Source: Tetragonia tetragonoides
Lineage: Eukaryota > Streptophyta > Magnoliopsida > Caryophyllales > Aizoaceae
Assembly: GCA_038025085.1 (NCBI GenBank)
Contig: CM076148.1
Span: 4,619,501 to 4,683,500, forward strand
Length of the DNA stretch: 64,000 bases
Direction: 5' to 3'
Shown: one piece after another, positions 9,344 to 20,699 of the stretch
How positions within the stretch are numbered: position 1 is the stretch's first letter
Layout: each line of letters opens with the position of its first letter
Program-made: the position numbers and the translations under genes
The notes under the pieces: model-generated
What the model was told of the DNA's origin: nothing
The model's database searches: none
The model's input: only the letters and a program-made list of their open reading frames with translations

Positions 9344-9654
9344 TAATATATTGTTAAGCTATATCATTCTCCTTTTTCTTTTTTTTGTTTGTTTGAACGG
9401 TAGAGTAATCTTCAAGTTTGTTGAAAATGAAACTTAAACCTAAGTTATTAATGGAAACAAGGGGGAGTGCAACTACATATACCTTTTTATATTATCAATA
9501 GATCTCTTGTCAGGCCGCACTTCGAATGTGGCCTGGCCGAAAACACAAGCTACCTAGTTTATTTACTGTTGTAAGCACTAAACACGCACATAGACACAAC
9601 TAAGTTTATAACATGTCTTATGTGTACTTAGCCCATCGTATACCAAGTACATTT

Positions 9655-9925
9655 AAGGGGGTGACTACAGTTTAAGTAGGGGATGACTGCACTATTAGAG
9701 GAGTGGTGTGAAGTATAAATTTGAGAGGTGGCTCCAGGTGAAGTATGAGGTGACTCCACTATTAGAGGGGTGGCGTCAAGTATAAATTTGAGGGGTGACT
9801 TCGAGTAAAGTATGAGGTGACTCCAGTATTAGAGGGGTGACTCCAGGTGAAATAGGGTGCTCTGCACTATTAGAGAAATGACACCAAGGTGACTCCACTA
9901 TTAAAAGGGTGACTCCAAATAAAAT
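9655..9925. repeat. Tandem GGTGACTCCACTATTAGAGG repeats
   Basis: About five to six degenerate units of 35 to 70 bases of the form GGTGACTCCACTATTAGAGG plus GGTGACTCCAGGTGAAGTA. The same family occurs at 45041-45240. Confidence 0.75.
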
Positions 9926-10079
9926 ATTAATCTACCATAAAGTAAAATTTTATAGAATTTTATCAGCAGGATACACGGGCTTAAAAGCAATGGAGATCTC
10001 CTAGTGGGAGTGCTTCGCAATCCGCACGAATTTTATCTGCATTCCACTAGATTACGGTTTGATTTCCTTGGAGCACAAC

Positions 10080-10440
10080 TTTCGATTTATGCTTTTTTTG
10101 CCTTCCCCTCTCCTTTTCTTTTTTGAAAGAAGACCATTCCCGTTTCTTTCACTTTCTTTATCATTTTCTTTACATTTTCTTTACATTTTCTTGCATTTAG
10201 TTTTCAATAATTTTTTTCCATTGTTTTGGCTTCCTTTCTTGGAACAAGAGTATTCCGTTTCTTTTACTTTCTTTTTCATTTCCTTTACATTTTTTGCATT
10301 TAGTTTTCGTTCCTTTCTTGGAAGTAGAGTATTCCCGTTTCTTTCACTTCTTTTGATTTTCCTTTACTTTTTCTGCATTTAATTTTCATTCTAAAGTAGA
10401 GTATTGTTTTTGTGTTTTGGCTTTATTTCTCTCTTTTGTT
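10080..10440. repeat. T-rich degenerate tandem repeats
   Basis: Repeats of the form TTTACATTTTCTTGCATTTAG and GAGTATTCCCGTTTCTTTCAC, three to four times, strongly T-rich on this strand. The open frame across it is Phe/Leu/Ser-only and not a gene. Confidence 0.6.
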
Positions 10441-10443
10441 TTT

Positions 10444-11482
10444 GGGAAAATACTATTGGTACCGCCTGTACTTTTAACATATCCAAGTGGTGTCCAATGC
10501 TTTTTAGAAATCCAGGTGATATGTGGTATTTATCAATGTATCTTTGTGACCACATAGTTAACTTTCCATTAGAACAAGCACCAAACGAATTTTTAAATAA
10601 ACTTTCCGTTAGAACAAAGTTCCAATAAGCCATCTTTTGTTTCTGGAAAAAAACAAGGACGAAGATAAGTCTCTTCAAATCCATTAGTTCCATTTTCACC
10701 GAATGATTGCCAGATTAGAGTAGATGGGAAGCTCTCTTCATTGACTGAGCAAGTGGGCATAATCAAAGAGAGGAACAAAGAAATTCATTGGGCATTAACA
10801 GGAGAAAAGAAAGAAATCAAAAAAATTATTAATGTAAATAGATCTAAAGGAGGTGCCAACAATGAATGGTGATTGAAGGTGGCAATAGGAAAGTAGGATA
10901 ACGGTGATGGCGCTCAACGTTTCCCCAGTTTGCGAAACGGTTATGAGAGAGAAAAAGGCATGGGGAGAGGGGGTGAGGGAGGGAGAGGCCAAAGGGTAGG
11001 ACTGGGCGGTGAAAGAGTGGTACTGGTTCTGGTGGAGGTGACGAGAGGGCTTCTGAATTTGATGCAACTAGCAAGTCTTACAACCACATCATGCCTGCGA
11101 TTGTCAAACCCATGAACAAATATGATATTAAAAGTTTTTACAATAGTTGCTCTATCTCTTTGATTTGAGACGTTTGGATTTGGTTTCTTCACGGTTCAAT
11201 TTACAAACAGGAGAAATGTGAGAAAGGGGAGTGAGCTTTGAGTGTATTCTTTTTTTTTTTTTAATTTTAAATAAACTAAAACAATTTATTTTGCCAGCTT
11301 CAGCCTTCAATGACTTGTTGCCAGCCACATCATATCAAACTAACCAGCAACTTTACGTCTCTACAATAAATAGGCACGGAGCAAACATGACAAATACCAC
11401 ACGGGTAGCAACTGAATTTCTAAAAAGCATTGGACACCACTTGAATATATTAAAAGTACAGGGGTACCAATAGAATTTTTCC
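10444..11482. mobile_element. MULE-like element with about 95-bp terminal inverted repeats, 1.04 kb
   Basis: The left end GGGAAAATACTATTGGTACC and the right end in reverse complement GGAAAAATTCTATTGGTACC stay nearly identical for about 95 bases, through CTGTACTTTTAA, CAAGTGGTGTCCAATGC and GTGGTATTT. Flanks TTTTGTTTT and TTTATTTTT could be a 9-bp target duplication with one change, but lie in T-rich sequence. The interior has no transposase. Confidence 0.7.
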
Positions 11483-11867
11483 TTTATTTTTTTTTTTTTT
11501 TAGGGGACGACTTCATTTCTCTTTGTTCTTCTTTAATCTCCTTTAATTTTCAATTTGGTTCCCTTGTAATTGAGGGGAAAAAAAAATTAAGTTATATGAG
11601 ATTTGAACCCAAGTATGTGTACCCATCCACGCTCCCTATATTTGTTTTCCTTACTTTGAGTGTGGCATCTTTTTTTTGTCATCAAGTGTTTGTCTATTAA
11701 GGTGTCACTTACAGTCTTACACCATAAAAAAAAGGTGTCACTTTTTATTAGTATGAGTGTCACTCATTTTTAGTGAATTGCCATTTTTTCCCTTAAGTAT
11801 CAATGTGATATTTGATTAAGGTTCCACTTTCTTTGTTAGGAGATGTCATTTTGTTGAAAAATATTTG
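11483..11867. other. Non-coding, nothing recognised
   Basis: T-rich sequence with several scattered GTGTCACT words but no clear repeat register. Confidence 0.4.
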
Positions 11868-12340
11868 AGGTGACATTTCATGTGTTTTTATTTCGTAACA
11901 CAAGTGGCATTCACTACAAAAAAAGAAAAAGAAAAATAGCTTCAGAAAAATACTGTCGCTAATAGGCCAAAATCGCAACTAAAAACGGTAGCAGTTGGGT
12001 TAGCGGCGCATTTCGTCTGCCGCAACTTTCCTCGACGCTAGCGATTTTAGCGACGGGTTTAAGTGTTTCCGCAGCTGAGAATAAATTAAAAAAAAGAGAG
12101 AGAAATACGAAGTGGCTCAGTTTATGTTGAGGTGACATTTCATGTGTTTTTATTTAGTAACAAAAGTGGCATTCACTACAAAAAAAAATGAAAAATAGTT
12201 GCGAAAAAATATCGTCGCTAATAGGCCAATATCGCAGCTAAAAAAGGGTAGCGGCTAGGTTAGCGTCGCATTTCATCTGCAGCAGTTTTCTTTGACGCTG
12301 GCGATTTTAGTGGCAGGTTTAATTGTTTCCGCATGTAGCT
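11868..12340. mobile_element. CACTA-type terminus present twice in tandem
   Basis: Two copies about 262 bases apart (11868-12082 and 12130-12340) share AGGTGACATTTCATGTG, then CACTACAAAAAAA (CACTAC at 11912 and 12174), then TCGCTAATAGGCCAA and GCGATTTTAG words. CACTAC plus A-rich sequence and TCGC/GCGA sub-terminal repeats fit the end of a CACTA element. Because the flank upstream of CACTAC is included in each copy, this is a later tandem duplication, not two insertions. No opposite terminus is seen. Confidence 0.55.
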
Positions 12341-14060
12341 AGATGATTTACCTCACAGTACACAAATTGTGTGCATTTGAAGACAATATATTAACCAGGA
12401 AAACATCACATTTCCAGATAATCCACACTCTCCCCTTAGGATTCATGGCGTGGTTTATATACGAACCCCAACCAGGGCATACATCATTTTCACATTTTTT
12501 GAAATTTATATTCCTGATTTTTGTTTCAACTAGGCCACAAAGCCCAATTTTATTTTGCAGCAGGAAACTCCTCAATTCCCTTGGCTTATTTGGGGTATTC
12601 ACCCCCCTTATATTCCAAGCAGTAAGTCCATCCATGCTCCCCATGGGAGCTAAGATTCACCTCATCTGGTTCCACAATCTGTAGTGGCTCAATAGCATCC
12701 TTTCCTTTTAACAGATCAAAGGTATTCCCCATTACAAACCTCCTCATGAATTTCCTAAGGCACTTGTGAGGTTCTTCTCTGCTTTGTAACAGGTTGCCAT
12801 CTCTCCCCCTTTTCCTGATTCCTACCTTTACCAACATTAACAGCTTGTTGTGTAATAGGCTCATTTTCCCTTTCAACTGGTTGTTTATCTTGCTGCACGT
12901 TTGTCCCTTCTTTTTCAGCTGGTTCTCTAGTTGTCTTTTATTGCTGCTTATTTCTCTTTCTACATTCATTCAAATCATGGCCAAATCCATGACAAAAAGC
13001 ACATTTGGTAGGCTTCCATTCAAATGTTATTTTCAGCTTTATGAGATCACCAAATTCATCCTCAAATATAACATGATAAGGCAGCTCTTTCCCAATGTTG
13101 ACATCAATTAAAACACGAGCATAATTGAGTATAGTTCTCCTCTCAGTAGCCCTATCAGTCATGATGGGATGCCCCAGCAAACTGGCAATTTTGCTCAAAG
13201 AGTCAACCGCCCAGTAAATTATATCCAATTTATGAAACTGCACCCAAATTGGGACAAATTTGACATCAACATTTCTATGTCCAGATTCAGTCCAGGGTTT
13301 CACAATAAAGAGTTTGCTATCAAAGTGATGACATTCTAATTGCAAAACAGAATCTCTACCCATCAGTGTCTTGAATCTGACAATAAACTTTCCATTTGGC
13401 ATACGAACAATTTTATCAATTTCATATCTCCCCACACCCTTTTTATGTAACCTTCCATTACTAATGTGGGAGGATTTGAACCAAGCACAAAGCAAATTAC
13501 AGCATTTTCCCAATACAAAATCTCAGACCTAACATCCTCATGATCGATTTTGCATACTAAAACCCCCTCTTTATTTTCAGGTTTCACGTAATTAAGTTTA
13601 CCCCCCCCCCCGAGTTATTCAGCTTTGTAACATCAAACGTGTCCTAGACACCCCCAGTTTGAGACTTACCAATTGCTTTCGATGCAGGCTCAGATTGAGT
13701 ATCTGAGGCTTCCTCTACTTCATCAGCCCAAGATTGTCGGGTTCCCTTCAAGTTTGAGTGTAAGATGGTCAGCCATTCCTGCAATTTCTCCTGGGTAAAC
13801 GCTTTATTCCCGTTCGGTTCGTTAACCTCTTTCTTCAGCAATTTTGTCACAGATTTTGCTAGGGCTTGTTCAAGCTCCTTCTCCATTGCAGAAGCTTCCA
13901 TCTATGATTGCAAATTTTGAACAACACGATTACTCATCCCTGGGCTCTTGCCGAAGCATTCACTCACCTCCGATGCCATCTCTGACGGCTGTTGCTTCTT
14001 CTTCTTAAGAGGTCGGCCACGTCCCCGCTTCATGGGGGGTGCATGATAAGGATCACCCTT
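12341..14060 (-). mobile_element. L1-like LINE, 5' part only, broken
   Basis: Read on the minus strand. ORF1 begins near 14032 with a basic start (MKRGRGRPLKKKKQQ) and stops at a TAG just before 13901. A charged segment follows (13901-13644), then a frame break near the C-run at 13602-13613. Next comes a DUF4283-like region with YWENAVICFVLG and a CCHC zinc knuckle (CAFCHGFGHDLNEC, near 12990). ORF2 starts near 12644 with the endonuclease N-terminus (WNIRGVN...GLVETK) and is cut off after about 100 residues at 12348, next to the CACTA fragment. The reverse transcriptase and 3' end are missing, the reverse of usual 5' truncation. Confidence 0.85.
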
Positions 14061-15463
14061 ATCATGCGCCAACGGAAGCTTCTCTCTCTAAGAAGTATTT
14101 CACAATATTGGTTTTTATTCATTTTTTTATTAGTTTGTAACTTTATGTTAATGAAATTGTGGTTTGATTTTAATGAATCTGTAATTTTATGTTAATGAAG
14201 CTAGGCTTTGCGTTTAATGAATTTATGATTTATTGATGACCATTGGATCAAATTGATCTAAAGGCTCCTATTAATTTGTACAGTTTGTATACTAATGGTG
14301 GTTTGTATCTGACCCTCTATGTATTGATTGATTAATTGATTGATTGATTGATTGGTTGATTTTGTCTTTTTTTTTCCAAGTGTTAGGTTTTACGTTCTAT
14401 CATAAGCTTCACTTTTTGTGCCGTGAACTTTCATTTTTTTTTCTCTTCATATATACTTGGGGTGTCAATTATTTGTTTTTTTTTTTATCATGATGTATGC
14501 ATTTTTTTCTTTGTATTTGAAGTATTATTTTTTTCCCCGAAAGTGTCATTTACTTCCAAATTAGTATTACTCTTTGTCGACAGATGTCATAGTTTTTCTT
14601 CTTTTGTATCATTTTGGTATAGAAAAATATTTACAAATATAATTCGCCGATGTTTGAAATTCACAAAAATACTCTCAAATTCACTAGTAAGTAAGTAACA
14701 CACAAGCACTACTTTTGGTATCAATATAGTAATAATATACAATTATACACCCCGTATCACTTTGAACGAAGTAACATACTATTGAGTATTGATACCAACT
14801 TGACTTCAATATATAGTATGTTTAACCGTGCACGCAAGAGATTCCTTTCAAAAAAACAATTTATAAACTGTGTAGGAGTCTGACAGCTATTGAGCCTTTT
14901 GACTAGTTTTAAATTAGGGTCCTTTAAATTAAATAGCATATGCAGGAGATTGATGACTTTTATTTATTTATTTATTTTTTATTTAGCACAAAATTTCGTA
15001 TGAGTCGTTCTCAAGGTGAGACTCTCTCATGCATACAAGTAAAATATCATGTCGACGTCATATTTGTATATGGAGGTAGCATCACCTTAAAGCGGTCTCA
15101 TACAAGACTTATTGTTTATTTATTAGGGTTGGATCATATGAGGTATAATAAAGGTCCGTACAATGAACATACATAAACACAACCAAGCATGACAAAGGTC
15201 ATAGGTTCAATTCCCACTAGGTCTCTTTGCTGAGCATGTCTACAAGATTTATCTTGTTGGATTGCCTGGTGTGCGTGGTTTACAGGCTACTGCATACACT
15301 TGGAGTTTATTCGGTACACATTCAAACAGTAGTGACTGAGGGTTACTCGTATAAAAAAAATAAAAATAAAAAGAAAGATAGATGCAATATGTGAGTATGT
15401 GAGTGAGAAAATTTAAATTCAAATTATAGAGTAGCTATTAGCTCTTCGATCCCCTTCCCACCT
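14061..15463. other. Intergenic, upstream of JIP-23 copy 2
   Basis: AT-rich; contains a short GATT microsatellite near 14330-14356 and, at 15001-15115, a relative of the small repeat in the copy 1 intron. No gene is supported. Confidence 0.5.
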
Positions 15464-15657
15464 CAATAAATAAATTTACATCCCGCAAGCCTTTGGTTTG
15501 CAGGCTATTGATTTCTCATCTTCGCTCCCTCTGCGATATTCAAAGGTATTATCTCTATCTCTATCTCTATCTCTATTCAGTACGTCGTTAGACTCGTTAC
15601 ATTGCTTTAAATTTAACAAATAAATATATACTACACGCTTTTGATAGAAGTATATCA
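15464..15657 (+). promoter_or_regulatory. JIP-23 copy 2 promoter and leader
   Basis: CAATAAATA at 15464-15472, CCCTCTGCGATATTCAAAGG near 15529, and then four to five TATCTC repeats. The order matches copies 1 and 3, but the distance to the ATG is only about 190 bases. The upstream AATTCAAATTATAGAGTAGC is shared with copy 3. Confidence 0.55.
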
Positions 15658-16425
15658 ATGGCGTTCAACGTGTTTGGGAGTCCAATAAATGATGAGACAT
15701 TGAAGGGACTGCCTGAATTCCATGCGAAACCGGCACTAACACGGGAGGATAGGGCGCGTGTAGCAATGGAGATGAAGAACGCACAAGGAAAGGACCTCAA
15801 CGCACGACGTTTCTTGGAAAGCCTTCAAACCCGATGGGATCCGAGTGGTTCAAGTGTGTGTACATTGGTGTTAGTTTACAACGCTACTGGGGATACCGTA
15901 ACACTCGTTGACTATTCTAGATATAATGGGAACTTAGGCGAATCTCCATGTCCTCCTATATTGGCTAATGGCCAGTGGGGTGCCTTCCTCCATATCTCGA
16001 CTCGAGGATTAAAGCAATCTGGTGGTGGAATTCTCTACTCTAATGGGAAGATTAAAAGCGACATCGCCGATAAACCCGATAAGTGGTTGTTTGCTTGGTA
16101 TAACGATCATCAGTTAAGAAGTCAGGTAAATCATTAACCTACTAATTAAAGGGAGAATGATACATCCACCCACTTGGCATTCTTAGCAACCCATCTTTTT
16201 TAATTAATTAATGGTCCTAATTGTTTCCAGGTCTACACTGAAACTGGGAAGTTAAAGACTACAGATACTACAGCAAGTGCTTCTACCCAACTGGCGTCTC
16301 ATGGTGCGAGGCATCGTAGCAAGGCCGATAATGGATGTGTGACAATTGCGTCAATTGGGAAGACGAATGCTAGTTGTACAATGGAGGGAATCATGACACT
16401 TACAAAATTCGTGCCTGGCATATAG
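15658..16425 (+). CDS. 23 kDa jasmonate-induced protein (JIP-23) homologue, copy 2
   Basis: Exons 15658-16125 and 16231-16425 (phase 0, donor CAG|GTAAAT, acceptor TTCCAG|GT, a 105-bp intron) encode 220 residues. The protein follows copy 1 throughout: NVFG, TREDRARVAMEMKNAQGKD (about 28-46), YNATGDTV, GESPCPPILANGQWGAF (to about 110), KWLFAW, and in exon 2 VYTETGKL, IASIGK and EGIMTL. A seven-residue insert around SDIADK precedes KWLFAW. No secretion or membrane signal. This copy keeps the acidic/basic REDRAR helix that copy 1 has altered and is the most canonical of the three. JIP-23 proteins are stress and jasmonate responsive; the molecular role is unknown. The 3' flank (TGAATCATGCT, TTGCTA, CTAGGGATG) is shared with copy 3, supporting tandem duplication. 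Confidence 0.88.
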
Positions 16426-17400
16426 ACTCTTGGAAGTAAACCAACTTAGCTTGCATTGCTTGCTTGCTTGCGCATGATGATCTGATGAGAGTCAAGCTCA
16501 AGCTGCTGGAACAATAATCAATTTGCTTTTCTATATCTTCTCTTTAATTTGTTGTTTGACGTTTTGCTTGCTTATTACTTACAGTAATTAAGTACTGTAT
16601 TTGTGCCATGCATACTCATACTATCGCTTTCTACGTACCCTTGCTTGTAATAATAATGAATCATGCTGGAGTAATTATTGCTATTGCTAAATAGCAGCTA
16701 GGGATGGCACGGCCGACCCTTAAGTGTACTACGTTTATGTTCAACTTTAAATATGATTGAGTGACATTTTCTCTTAGCCCTTTCGAGTTCGTAAAACATG
16801 ATTCTCAATGCAAGTCAAGGTAGTTGTGTTTGACGTCTTTATTAAGGGTATGTTTCGGTTGGCCAGAAAATCGTTTCCAACTTAAAATTATTTTCAATGT
16901 ATTAATATGTTTGGTTATAAGGGAGAATTAATAGTCGTTTTTCTAAAAAATATTGTTTAATTCCCTTCTATCATTTTAACTTGAAATTATTTTACAAGTT
17001 AACATTGTGGTGTAAATATCGAAAGTTGGGTAGAGTCTGAAAAGAAAAAAAAAGTTAAAATAAAAAATTATACTTATTTGAAGAAAAAAAAACTATTGAG
17101 AGGAAACGGTCCGAAAGTCCAACATGAGACGTAACCAAGTGTGGTGCGAGTCTGAATTTATGGTCCGAAAGTTCCGATAATTAGACTCGATGATATGGTT
17201 TACTATTAATGCTCTGTGGATATAGTGTCCACAAATCGAAAACTGTTTTCTCTTCAAACAATTTCATCCATATATGTGAAAATGTTTTTTTCCCTTGTAA
17301 ATCATTTTCCATCTTGCGGTAAATCAAACAACGGAAAAGGTATATATATATACTACCTAATTTTTTTTAAGGTAAAGATAATTCCATTTCATAAATATAT
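16426..17400. other. 3' flank of JIP-23 copy 2, possible old MITE
   Basis: 16846-17340 starts GGGTATGTTTCGGTTGGCC and ends near GGTAAATCAAACAACGG, with AAAATCGTTTTCC-like words at both ends. It may be a decayed MITE, but boundaries are unclear. No gene. Confidence 0.35.
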
Positions 17401-17881
17401 AGGCCTTGTTTGGCAATTGGCTGGTGATATTAGCTGTTGGCTGATGGCTAGTAGCTGGTGGTTGATGGCTGGTATTGTTAGCTGATTTGACCGGTTGGTA
17501 ACATTGGATGTCTGAAAAGAGATGTTTGGTAACATTGGCTGGTAACATTAGATGTCTGAAAAGAGATGTTTGGTAACATTGGCTGGTAACATTAGCTGGT
17601 TATATGTAAAATGACCTATAAGGACATTCATATATTGAGGAGTTTGACGACATAGGTAGTAAATAATTGCAAGTCTTGGGCTATTATGTCATTGGACTAT
17701 ATTAATGCCACCAGCCAATACCCATAAGCCAACCTCCTTGGCTTATCAAAAGTTGGCTTGTGGGAATTCAAAAGCCAATCTCACAAGCTAACATATCCAA
17801 ACACCAATATTGAATGGTGGACGGGTCAAACATCCAATTTTACCAAAAGTCACCCCACAAGCCAACATCCAAACACCCCTA
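17401..17881. mobile_element. MITE family 'GGCTGGT', copy 1, 481 bp
   Basis: The left end AGGCCTTGTTTGGCAATTGG and the right end in reverse complement AGGGGTGTTTGGATGTTGGC are inverted repeats. The interior has TTAGCTGATTTGACCGG, AAATGACCTATAAGGACATT and GCAAGTCTTGG in common with 60598-61020. It includes a short internal duplication around GATGTCTGAAAAGAGATG. hAT-like by its ends, but no clear 8-bp target duplication. Confidence 0.7.
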
Positions 17882-18502
17882 TAACATGAAACACATAAAT
17901 ACTTCTAACAAATTAGAGTTAATAGGGTCAGGCTTACATATAGACCCCATTATGCGAGAAAATTAAAGGTGTTGTGCATTTGTGTTGCTATATTGTCCCT
18001 AAACTTTCAGTTCACACGCTAGATTTTGGGGTCTTTGGTCTTGAGGACCGTGAGAGAGAGAAGAGGAATAAAAAATTGAAATGGTATAGGGCTTTTGTAC
18101 TTCATTCCATGTTAGTTTTACGATCACACGAAAAATATTCAAAGGAGGTTAAAGTTGATGATTTAGAATTCAGGAGGTGTATCAGTTTAGCTTTTGCTAG
18201 CATTACGCAAAAACTTACACTAATATTTTAATAGTACATTTAATTTTAAGCGACTCGTGGCATTTACGTGAAGACATTTCAAGAAAAAATGAATAAAATC
18301 TTGTTGGAAGGTTAAGGGGTGACTAAAAGAGAGAAAATGATTGTTAAGAGAGTATCTAATAAATCTGAATATTTCGACATAAGGCAACATAATTTAGGTT
18401 GTTGTTGCGAAATTTGGTAACATGTTAATAAAATATAAACTCTCTGTGTCGTTTAACGTACTATAAGTGGTGTCACTATAGGGGTTTTTTCCCACATAGT
18501 AA
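17882..18502. other. Intergenic spacer leading into duplicated segment
   Basis: No gene. The reading frame near 17974-18231 has no recognisable similarity. From about 18450 the sequence matches spacer copy A. Confidence 0.4.
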
Positions 18503-19459
18503 TGTGAGAATAATAAAATGGTTGATTATTATTGATATAATCGATCTCTATTTATAGGTACAAGAGTATTATTGTTATGGAAACTCTACAATAATATTAC
18601 TAAGAGTACTAGAATAATATTCCTAACCGTACTAGAAAAATATTCCCTAACACTCCCCCGCAATCGTAGCGGTAGATAAACGGACGCTACGATTGGAGGT
18701 TACAAAAGACATAATTGAAAAACACTGTAGTAAACATGGAGATCTTAAAGTTCAACCAAGTATGAAATCTAGCCGAAACAAAACTCTTATGTTGCCACAA
18801 GCGCTTCATAGTCAATCGTGAGCAAGGGGAAGGAACGCGTTAGCGGAAGACTATAGGGATTGACAACAGCAGATCACGCGGTAGCAGGGGTTGGCGCTTG
18901 GCGGCGGCAGGAGTGCAGGCGACAGATGGCGGTCGGCGGCGGCAGTAGTGCAGGCGGCGGTCGGCGGCGACAGTAGTGCAGGCGGCGGACAGCGGTCGGC
19001 GGCGGCAATAGTGCAGGCGGTGGACAGCGTCTGCAGCGACCGGACTATAGGCAGCGAATGACAAAGCTGGGGACGTGCGGACCTGACGTGATCTGATTTT
19101 TGAAGTAGGGTAGAAATTAAGATCAATGGTCCATATTTAGTGGTGGAGATCAACGAAATTGAATTTAATCTAGGAAACTGAAAATTAATTTGTGTGGGTA
19201 GTAAAAAAATAAATCGAGTAGTCTGCCGGATGGTTAAAGGTCGCCATCCGGCGGCTTAGCGGAAGCGATTTTTTTTTAGGCTACCAGAAAAGTAGCCGCT
19301 CTGATACCATGTGAGAATAATAGAATGGTTGATTATTATTGATGTAATCGATCCCTATTTATAGGTACAAGAGTCCTAGTGTTATGGAAACTCTACAATA
19401 TTATTCCTAAGAGTAATAGAATAATATTTCTAAGAGTAATAGAATAATATTCCCTAACT
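18503..19459 (-). mobile_element. TRIM-type LTR element with tRNA-iMet primer site
   Basis: Terminal direct repeats at 18503-18652 and 19310-19459 (about 150 bases), beginning TGTGAGAATAAT on this strand, that is, TGTTAGGGAATATT...CTCACA in element orientation. Reading the minus strand, the right repeat is followed at once by TGGTATCAGAGC (19298-19309), the primer-binding site for initiator methionine tRNA. The left repeat is preceded by GCGGGGGAG, a polypurine tract. The roughly 650-bp interior has no gag or pol but contains a GC-rich GGCGGC/CAGGCGG repeat (about 18895-19025). The target duplication is unclear (AGTAA or GTAAT). Short LTRs, both priming sites and no coding identify a TRIM or very small non-autonomous copia derivative. 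Confidence 0.85.
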
Positions 19460-19909
19460 TGTAATTTGTTAATTGTTTTTTGAACGGAAAATATTATTAA
19501 AGATAGGCAACTCATTGCCAAAACACAACTACACAAGTTCTACAGCCCTCTTATATCTAAATATACAAGTCCCCTCTCCTGTTTACATCCACTTTTTCTA
19601 GTTGATCAACATCATTATTTTTTTTCCCAAACTACATATGCGGTATAGTATAGTCTTCTAATCTAACAAAAAGTAATTGGTTAGTTTGAGATTAGTTGAG
19701 TTGAGTTCAAGGGTATAATAGTCATATTCAGTTATTTTCACTTACCCCGTTAGATCACACTAGTAGAAAATCAGTTATCCATTGAGATGATCTGTGGAGT
19801 TCAACTTACTCGGTCATATCAAATAATTAAGTGAAAATAACACGCCTTAATTCGTTGTTTCTTATTCATTTTTCCTATTTTTTTCTTTTTTCCCTTATCC
19901 TTTATACTA

Positions 19910-20486
19910 TTCCCTCTGTTTCTTAGTATAGGTTGTTTAGGTGACAAAGCAAAATAATCCCCAAAAAAAAAAAAAGAAAAAAAAGGTTGTGAATTGTGAT
20001 AGACGAATTAAGAAAACTATTAATTAGGGTCAATTCTAACAAAAAAGGAGAGACATAATGGAGGTGTGTTCTTTTTCACTTATTGACCTTATCCAATTCG
20101 GGGAAATCAGTGGTAACACCTTACTGAATCAGTGAGAATCAGTGGTACAAACTTACTCAATTAGTGAAAATTAGTGATAGGACCTACGTTCCTACTCACA
20201 GAACCAGTTTCAGGACCTTATTCAACCAGTGAGAATCAGTGGAAGGATCTTACCGAATCAGTGAAAATCAGTGGCATGACCTTACTCAATCAGTGGAAAT
20301 TAGTAACAGGACCATACCCAATCAGTAAGAATAAATGAAAATAAACCGAAAAGAACTAAGAACGCACCCTGACTACATTGGGTAAAGAACAACAAATCCT
20401 TTTTTGGACTTCTATAATGACTTATAAAATAAAATATGGCGAAATTTTTTATAACACTTGTATGAAGTAATGTAAGGACTAAGGAG
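19910..20486. mobile_element. Stowaway-like MITE, interrupted
   Basis: Same insertion as 9095-9343 (ends TTCCCTCTGTTTCTTAGTA and CTAAGGAG followed by TA), enlarged here by a nested MITE. Confidence 0.5.
20063..20369. mobile_element. MITE with internal CTTACTCAATCAGTGAAAAT repeats
   Basis: Ends GGTGTGTTCTTTTT and, in reverse complement, GGGTGCGTTCTTAGTTC. The interior is made of seven or eight degenerate units of about 35 bases containing ATCAGTGAAAATCAGTGG. It is absent from spacer copy A at the matching position, so it inserted after the duplication. Confidence 0.65.
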
Positions 20487-20699
20487 TAATATATTATTAA
20501 GCTATATCGCTCTTCTTTCTCATTTCTTTAATATAATTTTATTGTACAAAAGAATGATTGTCCTCCTCGTATGACAAAATATTCACTTTGTCTACAATTA
20601 CCTTTTTATTGTTAATAGATTTCACGAGCTACGTCGTTTATTTATTTTTGTCAGCACTAAACATTAAACATTCACTGCCTATAGTTTATACTCGTTAGC

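Larger units (their letters stand above)
8425..9600. repeat. Segmentally duplicated spacer, copy A
   Basis: Shares with 18450-20670, in the same order, AACGTACTATAAGTGGTGTCA, the CAGTGAAAAATAAC region, CTTATCCTTTATA..ATTCCCTCTGTTTCTTA-like sequence, ACATTGGGTAAAGAACAACAAAT, TGGACTTCTA and TACCTTTTTAT..TCAATAGAT. Both copies lie 3' of a JIP-23 gene, so the spacer seems to have been duplicated with the gene. Each copy then received different transposons. Confidence 0.65.
18450..20670. repeat. Segmentally duplicated spacer, copy B
   Basis: Counterpart of 8425-9600. It is longer because it received a TRIM (18503-19459) and a MITE (20063-20369) that copy A lacks, while copy A has a MITE at 8460-8830 that this copy lacks. 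Confidence 0.65.

Noticed and set aside
18840..19153. Minus-strand Cys/Ala/Pro frames in the TRIM interior
   Set aside because: Products of the GGCGGC repeat; too short and without gag or pol motifs.
19757..19775. CACTAGTAGAAAA as a CACTA transposon end
   Set aside because: It lies inside the duplicated spacer, and the other spacer copy has related sequence without this word; no sub-terminal repeats or partner terminus.
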